DNA of 64,000 bases from Onthophagus taurus (taxonomy: Eukaryota > Arthropoda > Insecta > Coleoptera > Scarabaeidae), in the NCBI RefSeq assembly GCF_036711975.1, contig NC_091971.1, positions 1,309,501 through 1,373,500 of the forward strand. The letters are read 5' to 3'. Numbering within the stretch: position 1 is the stretch's first letter; each line of letters starts with the position of its first letter. The notes beneath the pieces are model-generated. The model did not search any database. It worked only from the letters and a program-made list of their open reading frames with translations, and was not told where the DNA came from. The position numbers were made by a program, and so were the translations under genes. Shown one piece after another: positions 42,310 to 52,993 of this stretch.

Positions 42310-42990
42310 AAGTTTTTTTTTAGTGTCGTTACAGTTTCCTGTAAATTATGGTACTTTAACTAAAAATTAAAAAAACATATTTCTCCTATCCAAAACAATG
42401 CAATCCATTAAATATTTCCGTATTAACAGTTGGTGTAATAAACATAATTATTTGTTTTTAAATACCAGAAAAATAATACCCCGTAATTTAAATACCGGCC
42501 CGTAATTTACAGGAAACTGTAAATTTCATTTCTTCGACGACACTAGACTTCCGTGGCGTTTAGAAATTTTATAAAAAAAGTTTATTTTTAGATGTATTCT
42601 AAAACAATAAGAAATAAACCTGTCGAACCCTATATTTTTGTAATCAGATGGTTGTTTCCATTTAAAAAGACGAAAATTTTCATATCTCAAAATCTAAAAA
42701 CGAAAAAATTTTTTTGACTTCGTCATCAAATTCTCTGTAAAAAAGTGTCCATATAATGTCTTAATTGTAATACTCCACCTCTAATAATAACCAAGATAAT
42801 TGCATTTGCTGGTTTTACAATATTTTAAATTTTGACCTCTAGGAGAAAAACAAAAGACGATAGCGCTTTGAGGTTTTCGATATTGGAATTTATTTAAAAA
42901 AATAGATCAAGACATGTAAGCTACTTTTTTTCTAACTCTTATAGTTTTCGAGATAGCCTATTCGGACATCGAATTTGAACCACCCTGTAC
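42310..42990. mobile_element. Single arm of the GTACAGGGTGG foldback family
   Basis: The right end GAATTTGAACCACCCTGTAC and the 42560-42980 sequence match the arms of the 37.35-38.55 kb palindrome. The left part contains its own inverted pair, CAGTTTCCTGTAAATTATGG (about 42331) and ATTTACAGGAAACTGTAAAT (about 42503). It is inserted directly downstream of galactosyltransferase exon A. Confidence 0.8.
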
Positions 42991-43106
42991 ATACTCAAAA
43001 GTGTTTTATTTAATTAAGATTTATAAAGTGTAAGAAACTCTCTGCTTAGTATGCTTAGTATTATGTTATTAGAAGTCATTTGTAAATTTTTTTGTCATTT
43101 TTAGAA

Positions 43107-43900
43107 ATGTCCCAAAATAATAGAAAAATAATCAATTTTTTAACAAAATCCAATATTTGGAGAATTTATATTTTAATGGTTGCTATTATTATTATTGGAA
43201 TGTCTTTAATTCCTATTTACATATGGAAAATGACTTACTGTTCAAACACTATTATTGTATTAATTTTAACAGCTCCAGAAAATGAGATTAAAAGGGATGC
43301 GTTAAGAAATACTTACATGGAGATTAAAAAAGTATATCATAAAAAATATGAAAAAATTATCTATTTAAAATATTATTTCATAATTGGCGACGAAAATTTA
43401 CCTAAAAACGTTACAGAAAAATTAATTTTGGAACAATCAACCCAAAAAGATATCATTTTTGTCCCTGTTAAAGATAATTACGATAATTTAACATTAAAAA
43501 TGATGGAAGCTTTTTGTTATTTACATAATCGTTTAAGTTTTTATTTCGATTTTAACTACATTATGAAATTTGATGATGATATTTTTGTTAATGTGGAAGA
43601 ATTAGGACAAGAATTAATTCAAATAGAAGCAAAATATTTAAAATTAAAACTAAATTCGTATAAAAAATTAAATACTAAATATTTAAGTGTTAATCTTCAA
43701 AGTAATGGGAGAAATATCGGAGAAAATTATAAATTATATTGGGGTTTCATGATTGGGAATTCACAAATATATAAAAACGGAAAATATAAGGAATCTAATT
43801 GGATTTTATGTGATTATTATATTCCTTATGCTTTAGGAGGTGGATATATATTATCGAAGGCGATTATTAACTTTTTTGTTAAAAATAAAAATGATTTAAG
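43107..43900 (+). CDS. B3galt6: Beta-1,3-galactosyltransferase (GT31), 5' coding exon B
   Basis: The start is ATG 43107, two bases after the acceptor CATTTTTAG, so an upstream noncoding exon, possibly shared with exon A, is expected. 264 codons plus two bases end at a strong donor AG|GTAAGA. A membrane anchor lies near residues 18-40. GT31 motifs are intact: KRDALRNTYME, LKYYFIIGDENLP, the DxD motif MKFDDDIFVN, LYWGFMIG and YALGGGYILS. As with exon A, the EDV-containing terminal exon is not found before the 47.5-kb locus. Codon use and length match a functional enzyme half, with no stops or frameshifts. A divergent tandem copy of exon A. Confidence 0.82.
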
Positions 43901-43973
43901 GTAAGAATAAAACATATTTATAAGTTTCTATTTATCAATTTTGGGGATATTCTCTTGTACAATTTGGTATATG

Positions 43974-46300
43974 TAATAATAATAATAATAGTACTTTATT
44001 GACCGCAACAACCAACATAAAAAAGTTAAATAACAATATAAAGAAAAAAAATATATATAAATGAAAAATTCATTCTATATGTGAAACTAATTACAATCTG
44101 CGACCAATAGGCGGAGTCCAGATTGGCATCCATCGCGATGGAAGCCATCTGTTCAACTCAACCTAGAGTTGAGAATGACTAATAATTACATATTCAATTG
44201 TTTTCCGCAATTAAATTAATCAATTCAAATGATTCCCTATATAACCAATAAATAGATAACAACCCAATGTCAGAGCACTGAGGCAGAATAAGGATTATGT
44301 TGACCTATCTGAAGCCGAAACAAGGTGTTACGCAAGTTAACTTTAAAAACGGATAGACTTTTATTTTTAAATTCAGGAGGACAGGAATTATACTCCTTGG
44401 CCACATTATATGAAAAAGAGCGCCTAAAAAGAGCTTTCCTGTGAGCAGGAACGGCGATAGTATTTTTGTGTCTAAGATTCAAGTTATGAACATCGGTCCT
44501 ATAGGTGATTTTATTATATAAGTAAGGTGGAGTCCCCGTAGTAATTAACTTGTGCACAAGACACAAGAACTGATGTTTGAATTTGTTTCTGATATTTAAC
44601 CATTTTGCAGTAACCAATGTGTGACTAATATTTTCACGCTTACGAACGCCATACATAAAACGAAGACAGCTATTTTGAACCCTTTGAATACGATGAAGTT
44701 CATACCCAGTTAAACATGGACAATACATGGCAGCACAATGCACAAAATTTGACAGAACAAGTGTTTCGCACAAACGTTTCTTTGTAATTATATTTAAAAT
44801 GTGTCGGTGTTGATAGAGGCAACTAAGAACACCATATACCTTTTTCACGCAAGCAGTGACATGACTGCTGAATCGCAGATTGCTGTCGACAAGCACACCC
44901 AGATTTTTTGACTTAGGGTACACTACCAGCCTCTCTCCACCCAAAAATATACCGACACTATCAGAGTCCAAGTTACCAAAGATGACTACCTTAGATTTAG
45001 TGGCATTGAGAGTTAGTGCCATCTTGTGCGAGCAATCTAAAATAGCGTTCAGATCTGCATTTATTTTTGAGCAAGCAGAAGCGAGGTGTTCCTTTGGAAA
45101 GGTTATGTAAATTTGGGTATCATCTGCGGACATGTGTATCGACGAATATTGAATGCACTTAGGCAACTGGGATGTATACAAGGAAAACAATAGAGGAGCC
45201 AGAATAGACCCCTGTGGCACTCCCACTCTCGCAGGCAGTGATGATGAAGATACATTGTTCAATTTTACTATCTGAGCACGATTGGATAGGAAACTTTCCA
45301 AAAGCAAAACCGCTGAGTCGGACAGACCAACATAGCGCAGAAGAGCTAAAAGCATGGAATGGTTAACCTTATCAAAGGCCTTACTGTAGTCCAGCAGTAC
45401 AAGTATCCCACATAGACCGCCATCACGAGCTCTAATAATATCGTCTGTTACCTTTAATAGAGCCGTTGTACAGCTATGGTTAGGTCGAAAACCAGACTGA
45501 GAGGTGGGCAAGATGTTATGATCACTAATATATTTACGCAATTGGACCTCCATGCACCTTTCAAGGACTTTTGAGATAACTGGCAGGATAGTAATTGGAC
45601 GCAGGTCCGCCAAACCTGCTGGATTTGGTTTTTTAGGCAACGGCATTACCAAAGCAATCTTCCAGGCTTCCGGGAAAATAGACTGTTCAAGACAGGTATT
45701 TATAATATGTACAATGTAGGGCAATATTTCAGGGAGACACATTCTTATAAATGTGATGTTCAATTCGTCTGCAACTTGGATAACAGCCGCCAACTACTCT
45801 TTACATCACTAGTCACAAATGTACTATTTAAGAAAGATTTCTTTTCTCGTCGTATTGCAGAAGTCGTTAAATTGCGTAAGGACTTGTAGTAGTCGAAGTG
45901 CGCTATTAATTTAGTTCTTTTATATCGAGATAAGGCTCTATCCCTCAGCGACATCATTAGTTTTATTGTGTCCGTTAACCATGGTGCAAATGGCCTATGT
46001 AATCTGAGTGACCGAACCGGTGCATGAAAATCTAGAAGTGCCAAAAGATGAGTGTTTAAAAAATGTACTTTCTGATTAACATCAGTTATATGATAGATTG
46101 CATAGAGTGGTAACCGGGATAAATCACCCTTCAGACTATAGGCATCTATGTTTGATATAGGTCTACAAAATTTGGTAATCCGAATGGGCCTTGAATCAGA
46201 AATAGTAATGTCACATTAAACAAGATTGTGGTCTGACATATGCATCGGTATGCTTGCCTGGTTAATACAACCGTCCGGGTAATTCAATAATCCGAATATT
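43974..46300 (-). mobile_element. 5'-truncated jockey-superfamily LINE in the GT31 cluster
   Basis: Minus strand. From the 5' side: the end of an AP-type endonuclease (IPMHMSDHNLV, followed by one stop), an endonuclease-RT linker (FHAPVRSLRLHRPFAPWLTD), and, after a frameshift near 45770, a 507-codon RT frame. The RT has SGFRPNHSC, LDYSKAFDKVNH, VPQGSILAPLLFSL, MSADDTQIYI (Tyr of the usual YADD replaced by Ser) and the C-terminal domain. The 3' end is a short TAA/ATT repeat near 43976-43990. The 5' side abuts palindromic satellite at about 46285. It lies in what would be the intron between GT31 exons B and C, in the opposite orientation. Confidence 0.9.
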
Positions 46301-46440
46301 TCTAGTTCTCGGTCTAGTGTTAGTTCTAATATTGCACTAGCACTATCACTAGAACTAGTCGTCTTGAGAAACGTGCGGCTAAATCCGAATGTTTCTAGTT
46401 TTCGGTCTAGTGTTAGTTTTAGTGATAGTGCTAGTGTAAA
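46285..46440. repeat. Palindromic satellite, about one unit
   Basis: CCGAATATTTCTAGTTCTCG and GTCTTGAGAAACGTGCGGCT identify the 127-bp family. It lies immediately at the 5' truncation point of the LINE at 43974-46300. Confidence 0.8.
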
Positions 46441-46692
46441 ACATAACAACCAAGTCTGAAATTCTGCCAAAACTTGCAATGCAACATTTGACACAATTGT
46501 ACAAACTGATACTATTGCCAGCGAAATCATAAACGTCCATAAATTATGAAACGTATCCTTAAAAGAAAAGTCAATTACTTTTTGCTGTGTCAAGATCATG
46601 AAAGTTACAAATTTCATTATTTATATATAAATATGTGTCAAAGTCATTTTTTTAATTTTACACGAATTGATTATTTAATGTTTTAATTAAAA

Positions 46693-47459
46693 ATGCCCAA
46701 AATTAACTCCAGTGATGAACGTTCACAAAGCCGTAAATTGAAAACTTCAAAACAAATTCTAGCGGTGTCGATTTTTCTAATCCTAACGTTTAGTTTTTCC
46801 GTTCTCTTCGTGGAATATCGCACGCCAAAAACTGGGTTGTACAATCACATAAATTCGTATTGGATGAAAAGATCCGATCAAATCGATTTGGCCGTTCTGT
46901 TAAAATCGGAAATAAATCATACCAAACAACGCGATGTTATAAGAAAAACTTGGGCCAAAATAAATGGAAATTTATCACTCAAAGTGATGTATTTTTTCGT
47001 GATTGGTTATAAAAACGTTTCGGAGTCGGATTGGAACGAATTACAAGAAGAAAACAAAAAATTCAAAGATGTTTTAACGTTTTTATCGAACGATGATTTT
47101 TCAAGAATTTTTTGGGATTTTATTTGGTATTACGATGTTGGTTTTGTAAAACACGGATTTAAATATTTATTGAAATGCGATGATAGTTGTTATGTTAGAT
47201 TAAAAGCATTAACTAGAGTTTTAAAAGGATTTGAAACGAATTATTTAGAAGGAAATTTAGATAAAATTAACGAAAGTAATTCTGTTTTTGAATCGGTCGA
47301 AATTAATAATGTTAAAAACGATAATTACGGACAATTAAAAAAAGATTTATATTGGGGATATTTCAATAATTTTGAAATGATTTCTTACGCTTTTAATGGG
47401 GGTTACGTTTTATCTACACAAATTGTGGGATTTTTGGCAAATAATAAAAATTATTTGAG
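46693..47459 (+). CDS. B3galt6: GT31 5' coding exon C, with damaged catalytic motifs
   Basis: 255 codons plus two bases from ATG 46693, ending at a weak donor AG|GTACCT. A membrane anchor lies near residues 23-41 (ILAVSIFLILTFSFSVLFVE). GT31 similarity is clear (TKQRDVIRKTWAKI, KVMYFFVIGYKNV, LYWGYF, NGGYVLS). However, the DxD motif reads LKCDDSCYVR instead of CDDDSF, losing the metal-binding third Asp. About 17 residues around the conserved WISCDHYLPYALGGGY block are also missing (YWGYFNNFEMISYAFNGGYV). It is nearest to the intact terminal exon at 47528 and phase-compatible with it. The product would probably be catalytically inactive, or the exon may be decaying while its terminal exon is used by exons A and B. 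Confidence 0.78.
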
Positions 47460-47527
47460 GTACCTATTCTATTAAGTCAAAGCAGCGTCTATTTCGGTGT
47501 ATAAATAAATTGTATTTTTTTTTATAG

Positions 47528-47804
47528 ATATTACCACTCTGAAGATGTAAGTGTTGGGGCTTGGTTAGCTCCAGTTAATAACATCGTAAGGATACACGAT
47601 CGGCGTTTCGATACAGAATACGTAAGCAGAGGGTGCCAAAATTATTATTTAATTAGACACAATGTTTCGCCGGATGAAATGATGGAAATGTATAAAAATT
47701 TGAAAGAAAAACGACAACTTTGCACGAAAGAACAACGTAACGTTAAAGAATATCTTTATGATTGGTCTGTAGCACCGACTAAATGTTGTAATCGGGTTTT
47801 ATAA
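47528..47804 (+). CDS. B3galt6: GT31 terminal exon carrying the EDV motif and CC tail
   Basis: The acceptor TTTTTTATAG ends at 47527, and the exon starts in phase 2 (completing an Arg codon) then reads YYHSEDVSVGAWLAPVNNIV, FDTEYVSRGCQNYYLI and ends EYLYDWSVAPTKCCNRVL. EDVS is the conserved acidic motif of GT31 enzymes; DWS..P.KCC is the B3GALT6-type C terminus. All three upstream coding exons (A, B, C) end in phase 2 after a Leu-Arg context and can join here, giving predicted proteins of about 365, 356 and 347 residues. AATAAA follows at about 47851. A partial duplicate lies at 52783-52923. Confidence 0.85.
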
Positions 47805-49028
47805 AAAAATTGTTGTATTTATTTTTATTTGTATATTATTTACTTTATAATAAAACTTAGATTATACACATTTTTGTGTCTTCAAGGACATTGAGACAGT
47901 GGCAGAGAGGGAAGGTAGAATAGGGAGCTGAAGGAAAAGTAGGCTGAGAAGATTAAGGAGTTGAAAGAGGAAAAGGAGGTGTGGTGATACTTAAAGAGGA
48001 TGAGGAAGGGAAGAGAGGAAATCAGCAGAGATATACAAATGACTGAATGGAGAACCTACTTCATGGGCTTGTTGGGAGGGGTGGAAGAGAGAAGACTGGG
48101 AGAGGGAGAGCGAGGGGTGCAAGGAGGAGAAGAGATAACAATGGAAGAAATGGAAGCAGTGTTGATGGCGCCAGGAGAGGATGAGATCCAGAATGTGGCA
48201 TGGTTGGAGGCGACGGAGACAGTGAAGAAGAACTTATAGAAGGTAATAAACGACGACGTAGGGATAGGGGAGAGGTTTCCGGACAGGTGGAGGATGGCGA
48301 TAATATGCCCACTGTATTAAAAGGGTAGTGAGCAATTATAGAGAGATCATCCTGTTGGACACAACTTTCAAAATTTATGCAAAGATACTGCTGGGGAGGT
48401 TGGAAGAGGAAATGTAGAGGGGGGAATTGGTGCCGAATGTGCAGGCGGAATTCAGGAAGGGAAGGGGGGAAATTGACAATATATACATACTGAAATACCT
48501 GGTAGATAGGGAGTTGCACAAGAAGGGAGGAAAGTTGTATGGATTGTTTATTGCCCTGAAGTCTGCATTCGATAACGTGGATAGAGAGAAGTTGTGGGAG
48601 AAAATGAGGAGGAGAGATATCACAGAACAACTGATAGAGAGGGTGAAAGAGATGTACAGGAAAACGATGGCCAAGGTTAAATTGGGGGAAGAGTTAAGCG
48701 AAATATCCTGAACGACAAAGGGATTGAGACAGGGGTGCCCGCTTAGTCCCACACTATTTGCAATATATACGGCGGACCTGGAAAGGAGACTTGTGAAGGA
48801 GCAAATGGGTGGGGTGGTGATAGGAGGAACAAAGGTGTACGCCTTGGCGTATGCGGACGATTTGGTGGTCGTGGCTAGAGAGGCGGTGGAGATGATGAGG
48901 TCCCTGGAAAGATATTTTAAGGCGAAGGGGTTGGAGGTAAATGTCGAGAAAACAAAGATAATAAACTTCTGCAAAACCCAGCTGGGTAGCCGTGGTGTTA
49001 AGCACTCGACTGGCCAGTCTGGGGGTTA

Positions 49029-50388
49029 CAGTGATGGGCGCTGGATAAATACCCGGCGGGTAGGTATTTCTAAAATGTGTATTTATACGGGTATTTACCC
49101 CGGCCCAGGGTAAATACCCAAACAGTGGGTATAAAAGTGTACTCACTGTATACCAGTAAAAATATATCAGATTCCAAAAAAAAATGAAGAGGAAGATGAT
49201 GAGGGCGTTGACTACGAGGAATTGTCAACAATCAAAGACGTATTATCATTAGACGAATCTGTCGTAATTTAGATTAGATCAAGTTATTATGATTATTGTC
49301 ATCAAGCACCCTCTGCGTCCAATGTTGGACATAGACCTCCCCCATTCTATTCCATTCGATTGTATTCTGTGCTGTCTGAATCCAATTGTTGGTCATTCTT
49401 TTGATGTCTACTTCGTCTGTTCGCTCGCGGTCTCCACTCAAGCAACCTTTTTGTCCACTGCTCATTCTTCATTCGCGCGACATGACCCGCCCAGTTCCAC
49501 TTAAGCTTTGTGATAATGTTGACCACATCATTTACGCCACTTCTTCTTCATAGGTCTTCATTTCGTATGTAGTCACTCAGAGTTAGACCCAGGATCGACC
49601 TCTCCATCTATCTTTGCGGTACCTTGGACCCTCCTGGCAGTGGCTACCGTTAATATTAAAGTTTCGGAGCCTCATGTCATAACCGGAAACACGCATTGAT
49701 TGAAAGCCTTTTCTCTTGAAGATGTCTCTAAGTTTCCCGTAGGCTGTCCATACGAGTGTGACCCTTCTGTTTAGTTCGCTTGTTTGATTATCTCTCGATA
49801 AACGAACCTCATAGCCAAGATATACATAACTGTCAACCCTCTCAATCTCATTATTTGTAGATGTTAGAGTTGGAAACGAGATTTATCATAAATTTTGATT
49901 TCTCCTCGTTGATATTTAACCCGACTCTTGCACACACCTCCTTTAAGTCGTTCAAAATTAGTTTAATCTCTCCAAGGCTATCCGATATAAGAACTATATC
50001 GTCCCCGTAGCGCAAATTACTTAAACATTTGCAATCAATGTTTATGTCTTTTTGGGTACAATCCAGTTGTTTAAATGTACTCTGACGACTGTGATGAACA
50101 ATTTGGGTTCAACAGTGTCTCGCCTTGTTTTATTCACAATAAGTATTTTACTACTTTTACTCTCTTCAGTACTTTCATGCAATTTTACCGTCATTGTAGA
50201 TGTTATAAATAAGTTTGGTATATCGATAATCGACTCTGCATTCTTGAAGTGCTTGCCAAACTGCCATCAACTCAATGTAAATTAAATTTTATAAATACCT
50301 CTAAATACCCATCTTGGGTAAATACCCCCAGGTATATATCCAGGAAATTTACCCTTGAAAATAAATACCCGGGTATTTAACAACACTG
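49029..50388. mobile_element. hAT-type DNA transposon remnant inserted in the SINE
   Basis: Ends are CAGTGATGGG...(left) and, reverse-complemented, CAGTGTTGTTAAATACCCGG (right), the CAGTG start typical of hAT elements. 8-bp target duplications are GGGGGTTA (49021-49028) and GGGGGTCA (50389-50396), one mismatch. Subterminal GGGTAAATACCC motifs occur at both ends. An acidic coding-like shred (KMKRKMMRALTTRN or alternative frame, 49190-49270) may be transposase debris; nothing definite was recognised. Confidence 0.8.
49285..50290 (-). pseudogene. RTE-type LINE fragment inside the hAT element
   Basis: On the minus strand, pieces of an RTE reverse transcriptase are readable in shifting frames: CRVDYRYTKLIYNIYND, a RQGDTVEPKLF-like box, CLSNLRYGDDIVLISDSLGE (active site YGDD), VCARVGLNINEEKSKFM, then KWNWAGHVARMKNEQWTKRL and the C-terminal tail. 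Many frameshifts make it non-functional. It is the innermost layer of a four-level nest. Confidence 0.8.
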
Positions 50389-51506
50389 GGGGGTCACAGG
50401 TTCGATTCCCGCCGTGGCACTGTTTACGGAATAAAAAATTGTGTTTATGTGGTGATGGTCTATCCTTTGTTTCTTCTGTGTTGTCCATCCCCTTTCTGTA
50501 AGGGAATCATATCCTGAAATATTTATAAATATACGCAGTAACTGGGCAATAAGGACTAAAGTTTCCAAAGCCCAAATCCATCCTTCCTAGTTTATCAAAT
50601 CCAATCCAATCCAACTTCTGCAAAGGGGGGGAAGAAAGAAGGAGGAATGGAGGTAGCAGGGAAGAGAGATAGAGCAAGTGAAAGAGTACACGAACCTGGG
50701 ATATGGGTTCGCGGAAAATAATACGGTAGGGGCGCACGTGAGGGCGATGGCAAAAAGAGCGAAAAGAACTCTTGGAAGGGACGTGGGAAAAAGAAAAGTT
50801 ATGTTTGATGGCTTGGTAAGGAGCACAATGATGTACGGCGCAGAAGTATGGGGATGAAGAGAACAAGGATTGCTGGAGGGTATACAAACACGGTATTGGA
50901 GATGGGTATTAGGGTTGGCAAGGGAGACTCCAGGGTATGTAGGGAGAGAGGAGGTTAAGGTGGATACAGTAAGGGTGGAGGCTGGGAGAAGAGCAGTGAA
51001 GTATGAGGAAATGATAGACGCAAGATCCTGGGAGAGTGCTGCAGGGAAATTAAGGAGAGGAGGCTGATCTATGGATAAAGAGACAGGGAAGAATATTATA
51101 GAAGGATATTCACTAACTGGGATCGAAAACAGAAGAGCGGAAAGAGGTGAAACTGAGAGATAAGGACAGGGACATACAGTGGCAGGAAAGAAGGTCACAG
51201 ATACGAGAAGGGAGATATAATGAAAGATATGGGGTGATAGTGACAGTGAAACTGCTAAACTAATTCTTGATGGAAGGGGATGATGAAGGGAAGAGATTGG
51301 TGACCAAATTACGCTGTGGCAATGAGTGGAGTGTGGTATAGGCTATGTGGAGAGGATTAGGAGACGCTGGAACATATGTTGAGAGGGTGTAGTAAGCTAA
51401 GGGAGGAGGCAAAGGACAGGAAGCAGATTTTGGGAGAGGGGGCGAGGGCAAAAGATGGATGAGGGAGGTGAAAGGACCCGAAAGTTTCTAGCATTAGTTC
51501 TAATTT

Positions 51507-52993
51507 TTGATTTCTTATGATTTTAATGGGGGTTACGTTTAATCAGACACAATATTTTGGGGATAGATTCAGGGGTTCCGCAGGGAAGCAATCTGGGACC
51601 TTTATTGTTTCTATTATTCATAAATAATTTACCTTTGCTAATTAATCCATCTAGATGCTTACTCTTTGCGGACGATCTGAAAATATTCACATCTGTTCGT
51701 GATATGTGACTGCCAGTCCTTACAGTCTGATCTGGATAATGTATGCGATTGGTGTCGGCTGAACAAACTTCACTTTAACGTGGCCAAATGTGAATCAATG
51801 ACATATTTTTTGGGGAGGAAGCCGATAGAATTTGTGTACAGAATAGATAATATAAATTTGAAATCAGTTGTCAGAAAGAGGGACCTAGGTATTATTTTTA
51901 CCAACAATTTATGCTTTGCCGAGCACGTGAAAACCATAACTTCCGCAGCACTTCGACTCTTAGGATTTGTTATAAGAAATGCTTATAGTTTTTCAAATGT
52001 GGAGACGTTAAAATTATTATTCAATTCATTGGTGCGATCTAAATTAGAATACGCGGTAATTGTATGGGATCCTGGATCAGACCTTTATTCAAACTTAATC
52101 GAAATTATTCAAAATAAGTTTATTCGGTATACTTATTACAAACAATTTAATGCCTTTATCGGGTTCAGATCGTACGAATTTGCGCGTACATTATTTGATA
52201 TAACTAAGTTATCTATTAGAAGGAAAATCATATCGCTTTGTTTTCTATGTAAAATATTAAACAATAAAATAGATGCACCTTTAATCTTGGAAAAGATTGG
52301 TTTTTACGTGCCGGCATATTATGGACGATTGAAAAATCTATTTTACATTCCCCGCTTTACCACTGAACTCAGAAGAAATTCTCCTTTTATTAGAATTCTC
52401 TTGCTACATAACAAACTATCTATGGCTTCCTTCATCCCACTATTTGGCGTTGATGTAAAAACAGTAAAAAAGAATTTGATGTCTGTGATGAACGTTGCAA
52501 CCGCCCAGTGCAGTGGCTGATCTTATAGAATCTTATTATAGTTCATAATTCTTCGCGCATTCTGTTCCATTCCTCTGTTCTGTTTTACGTTATTGTTTTA
52601 TTTTGTATCATTTTTTTTCTTTTTACTTATTTGCTTTTTTATTGTTTGCTTACAAATCGAGTACGGCTTAGTTTAATATTTAATTTAGTTTAATATTTAG
52701 TTCAATTTTGTTTAATTATTATGTAGTAATTCCGAAATCTGTAATTAGGGGAAACCCTGTTTATTTTGGAAATAAATAAATAAATATTTCACCGAATGAA
52801 ATGATGGAAATATATAAAAATTGAAAAAAAAAAGCGACAACTTTGCACGAAAGAACATAACGTTAAAGAATATCTTTATGATTGGTCTGTAGCACCGACT
52901 AAATGTTGTAATCGGGTTTTATAAAAAAATTGCTGTAATTATTTTTATTTATATATTATTTACTTTATAATAAAACTTAGATTATACACATTT
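51507..52993 (+). pseudogene. Remnant of a fourth GT31 copy, interrupted by a LINE
   Basis: 51507-51540 (TTTCTTATGATTTTAATGGG, then GGTTACGTTT) matches the end of exon C (47385-47409). It jumps directly to AATCAGACACAATATTT, matching terminal-exon positions 47649-47667. After the LINE insertion, CACCGAATGAAATGATGGAA (52790 on) resumes the terminal exon through the stop equivalent and 3' flank (ATTATACACATTTTTATGTC), which runs into the PAXBP1 gene. Most of the coding sequence is deleted, so it is inactive. Confidence 0.8.
51558..52782 (+). mobile_element. 5'-truncated jockey-like LINE in the GT31 remnant
   Basis: Flanked by the 7-bp duplication AATATTT (51551-51557 and 52783-52789). The RT starts in domain 4 (DSGVPQGSNLGPLLFLLFIN), has LLFADDLKIF (catalytic FADD), a frame break near 51705, and then a 273-codon frame with CDWCRLNKLHFNVAKCESM, RKRDLGIIFTN, LEYAVIVWDPG and the C-terminal region. 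The 3' end is an AAATA repeat. Recent enough that the target duplication is perfect. Confidence 0.88.

Larger units (their letters stand above)
48976..50612 (+). mobile_element. tRNA-derived SINE split by a later insertion
   Basis: The 12-bp target duplication AACTTCTGCAAA flanks it (48964-48975 and 50613-50624). The head GTAGCCGTGGTGTTAAGCAC (A-box-like) lies left of the hAT insertion; the B box GGTTCGATTCC and CGCCGTGGCAC lie right of it (50400-50420). The tail is an AATCC repeat at about 50598-50612. Excluding the insertion, the SINE is about 270 bp. It is inserted in LINE copy A. Confidence 0.85.
47885..51480 (+). mobile_element. LINE copy A (plus strand), degenerate and interrupted
   Basis: RT-like frames in order: EEITMEEMEAVLMAPGEDEI near 48140, NVQAEFRKGRGEIDNIY, KSAFDNVDREKLWEK, then after a stop GLRQGCPLSPTLFAIYTADL, ALAYADDLVVVAREAVEMM (catalytic YADD) and LEVNVEKTKIINFCK. 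The element resumes after the SINE insertion at 50625 with YGAEVWG-like, RYWRWVLGLARETPGYVGRE and RRAVKYEE regions. It is the same family as the minus-strand copy at 59.39-61.33 kb but far more decayed. 5'-truncated; boundaries are approximate. Confidence 0.85.

Noticed and set aside
48976-50420. A tRNA gene, suggested by GGTTCGATTCCCGCC
   Set aside because: The A-box and B-box halves are part of a SINE with a target duplication and tail, and are separated by a hAT insertion; no intact cloverleaf.
48061-51451. Minus-strand S/P/L-rich open frames
   Set aside because: Antisense of LINE copy A; no independent coding evidence.
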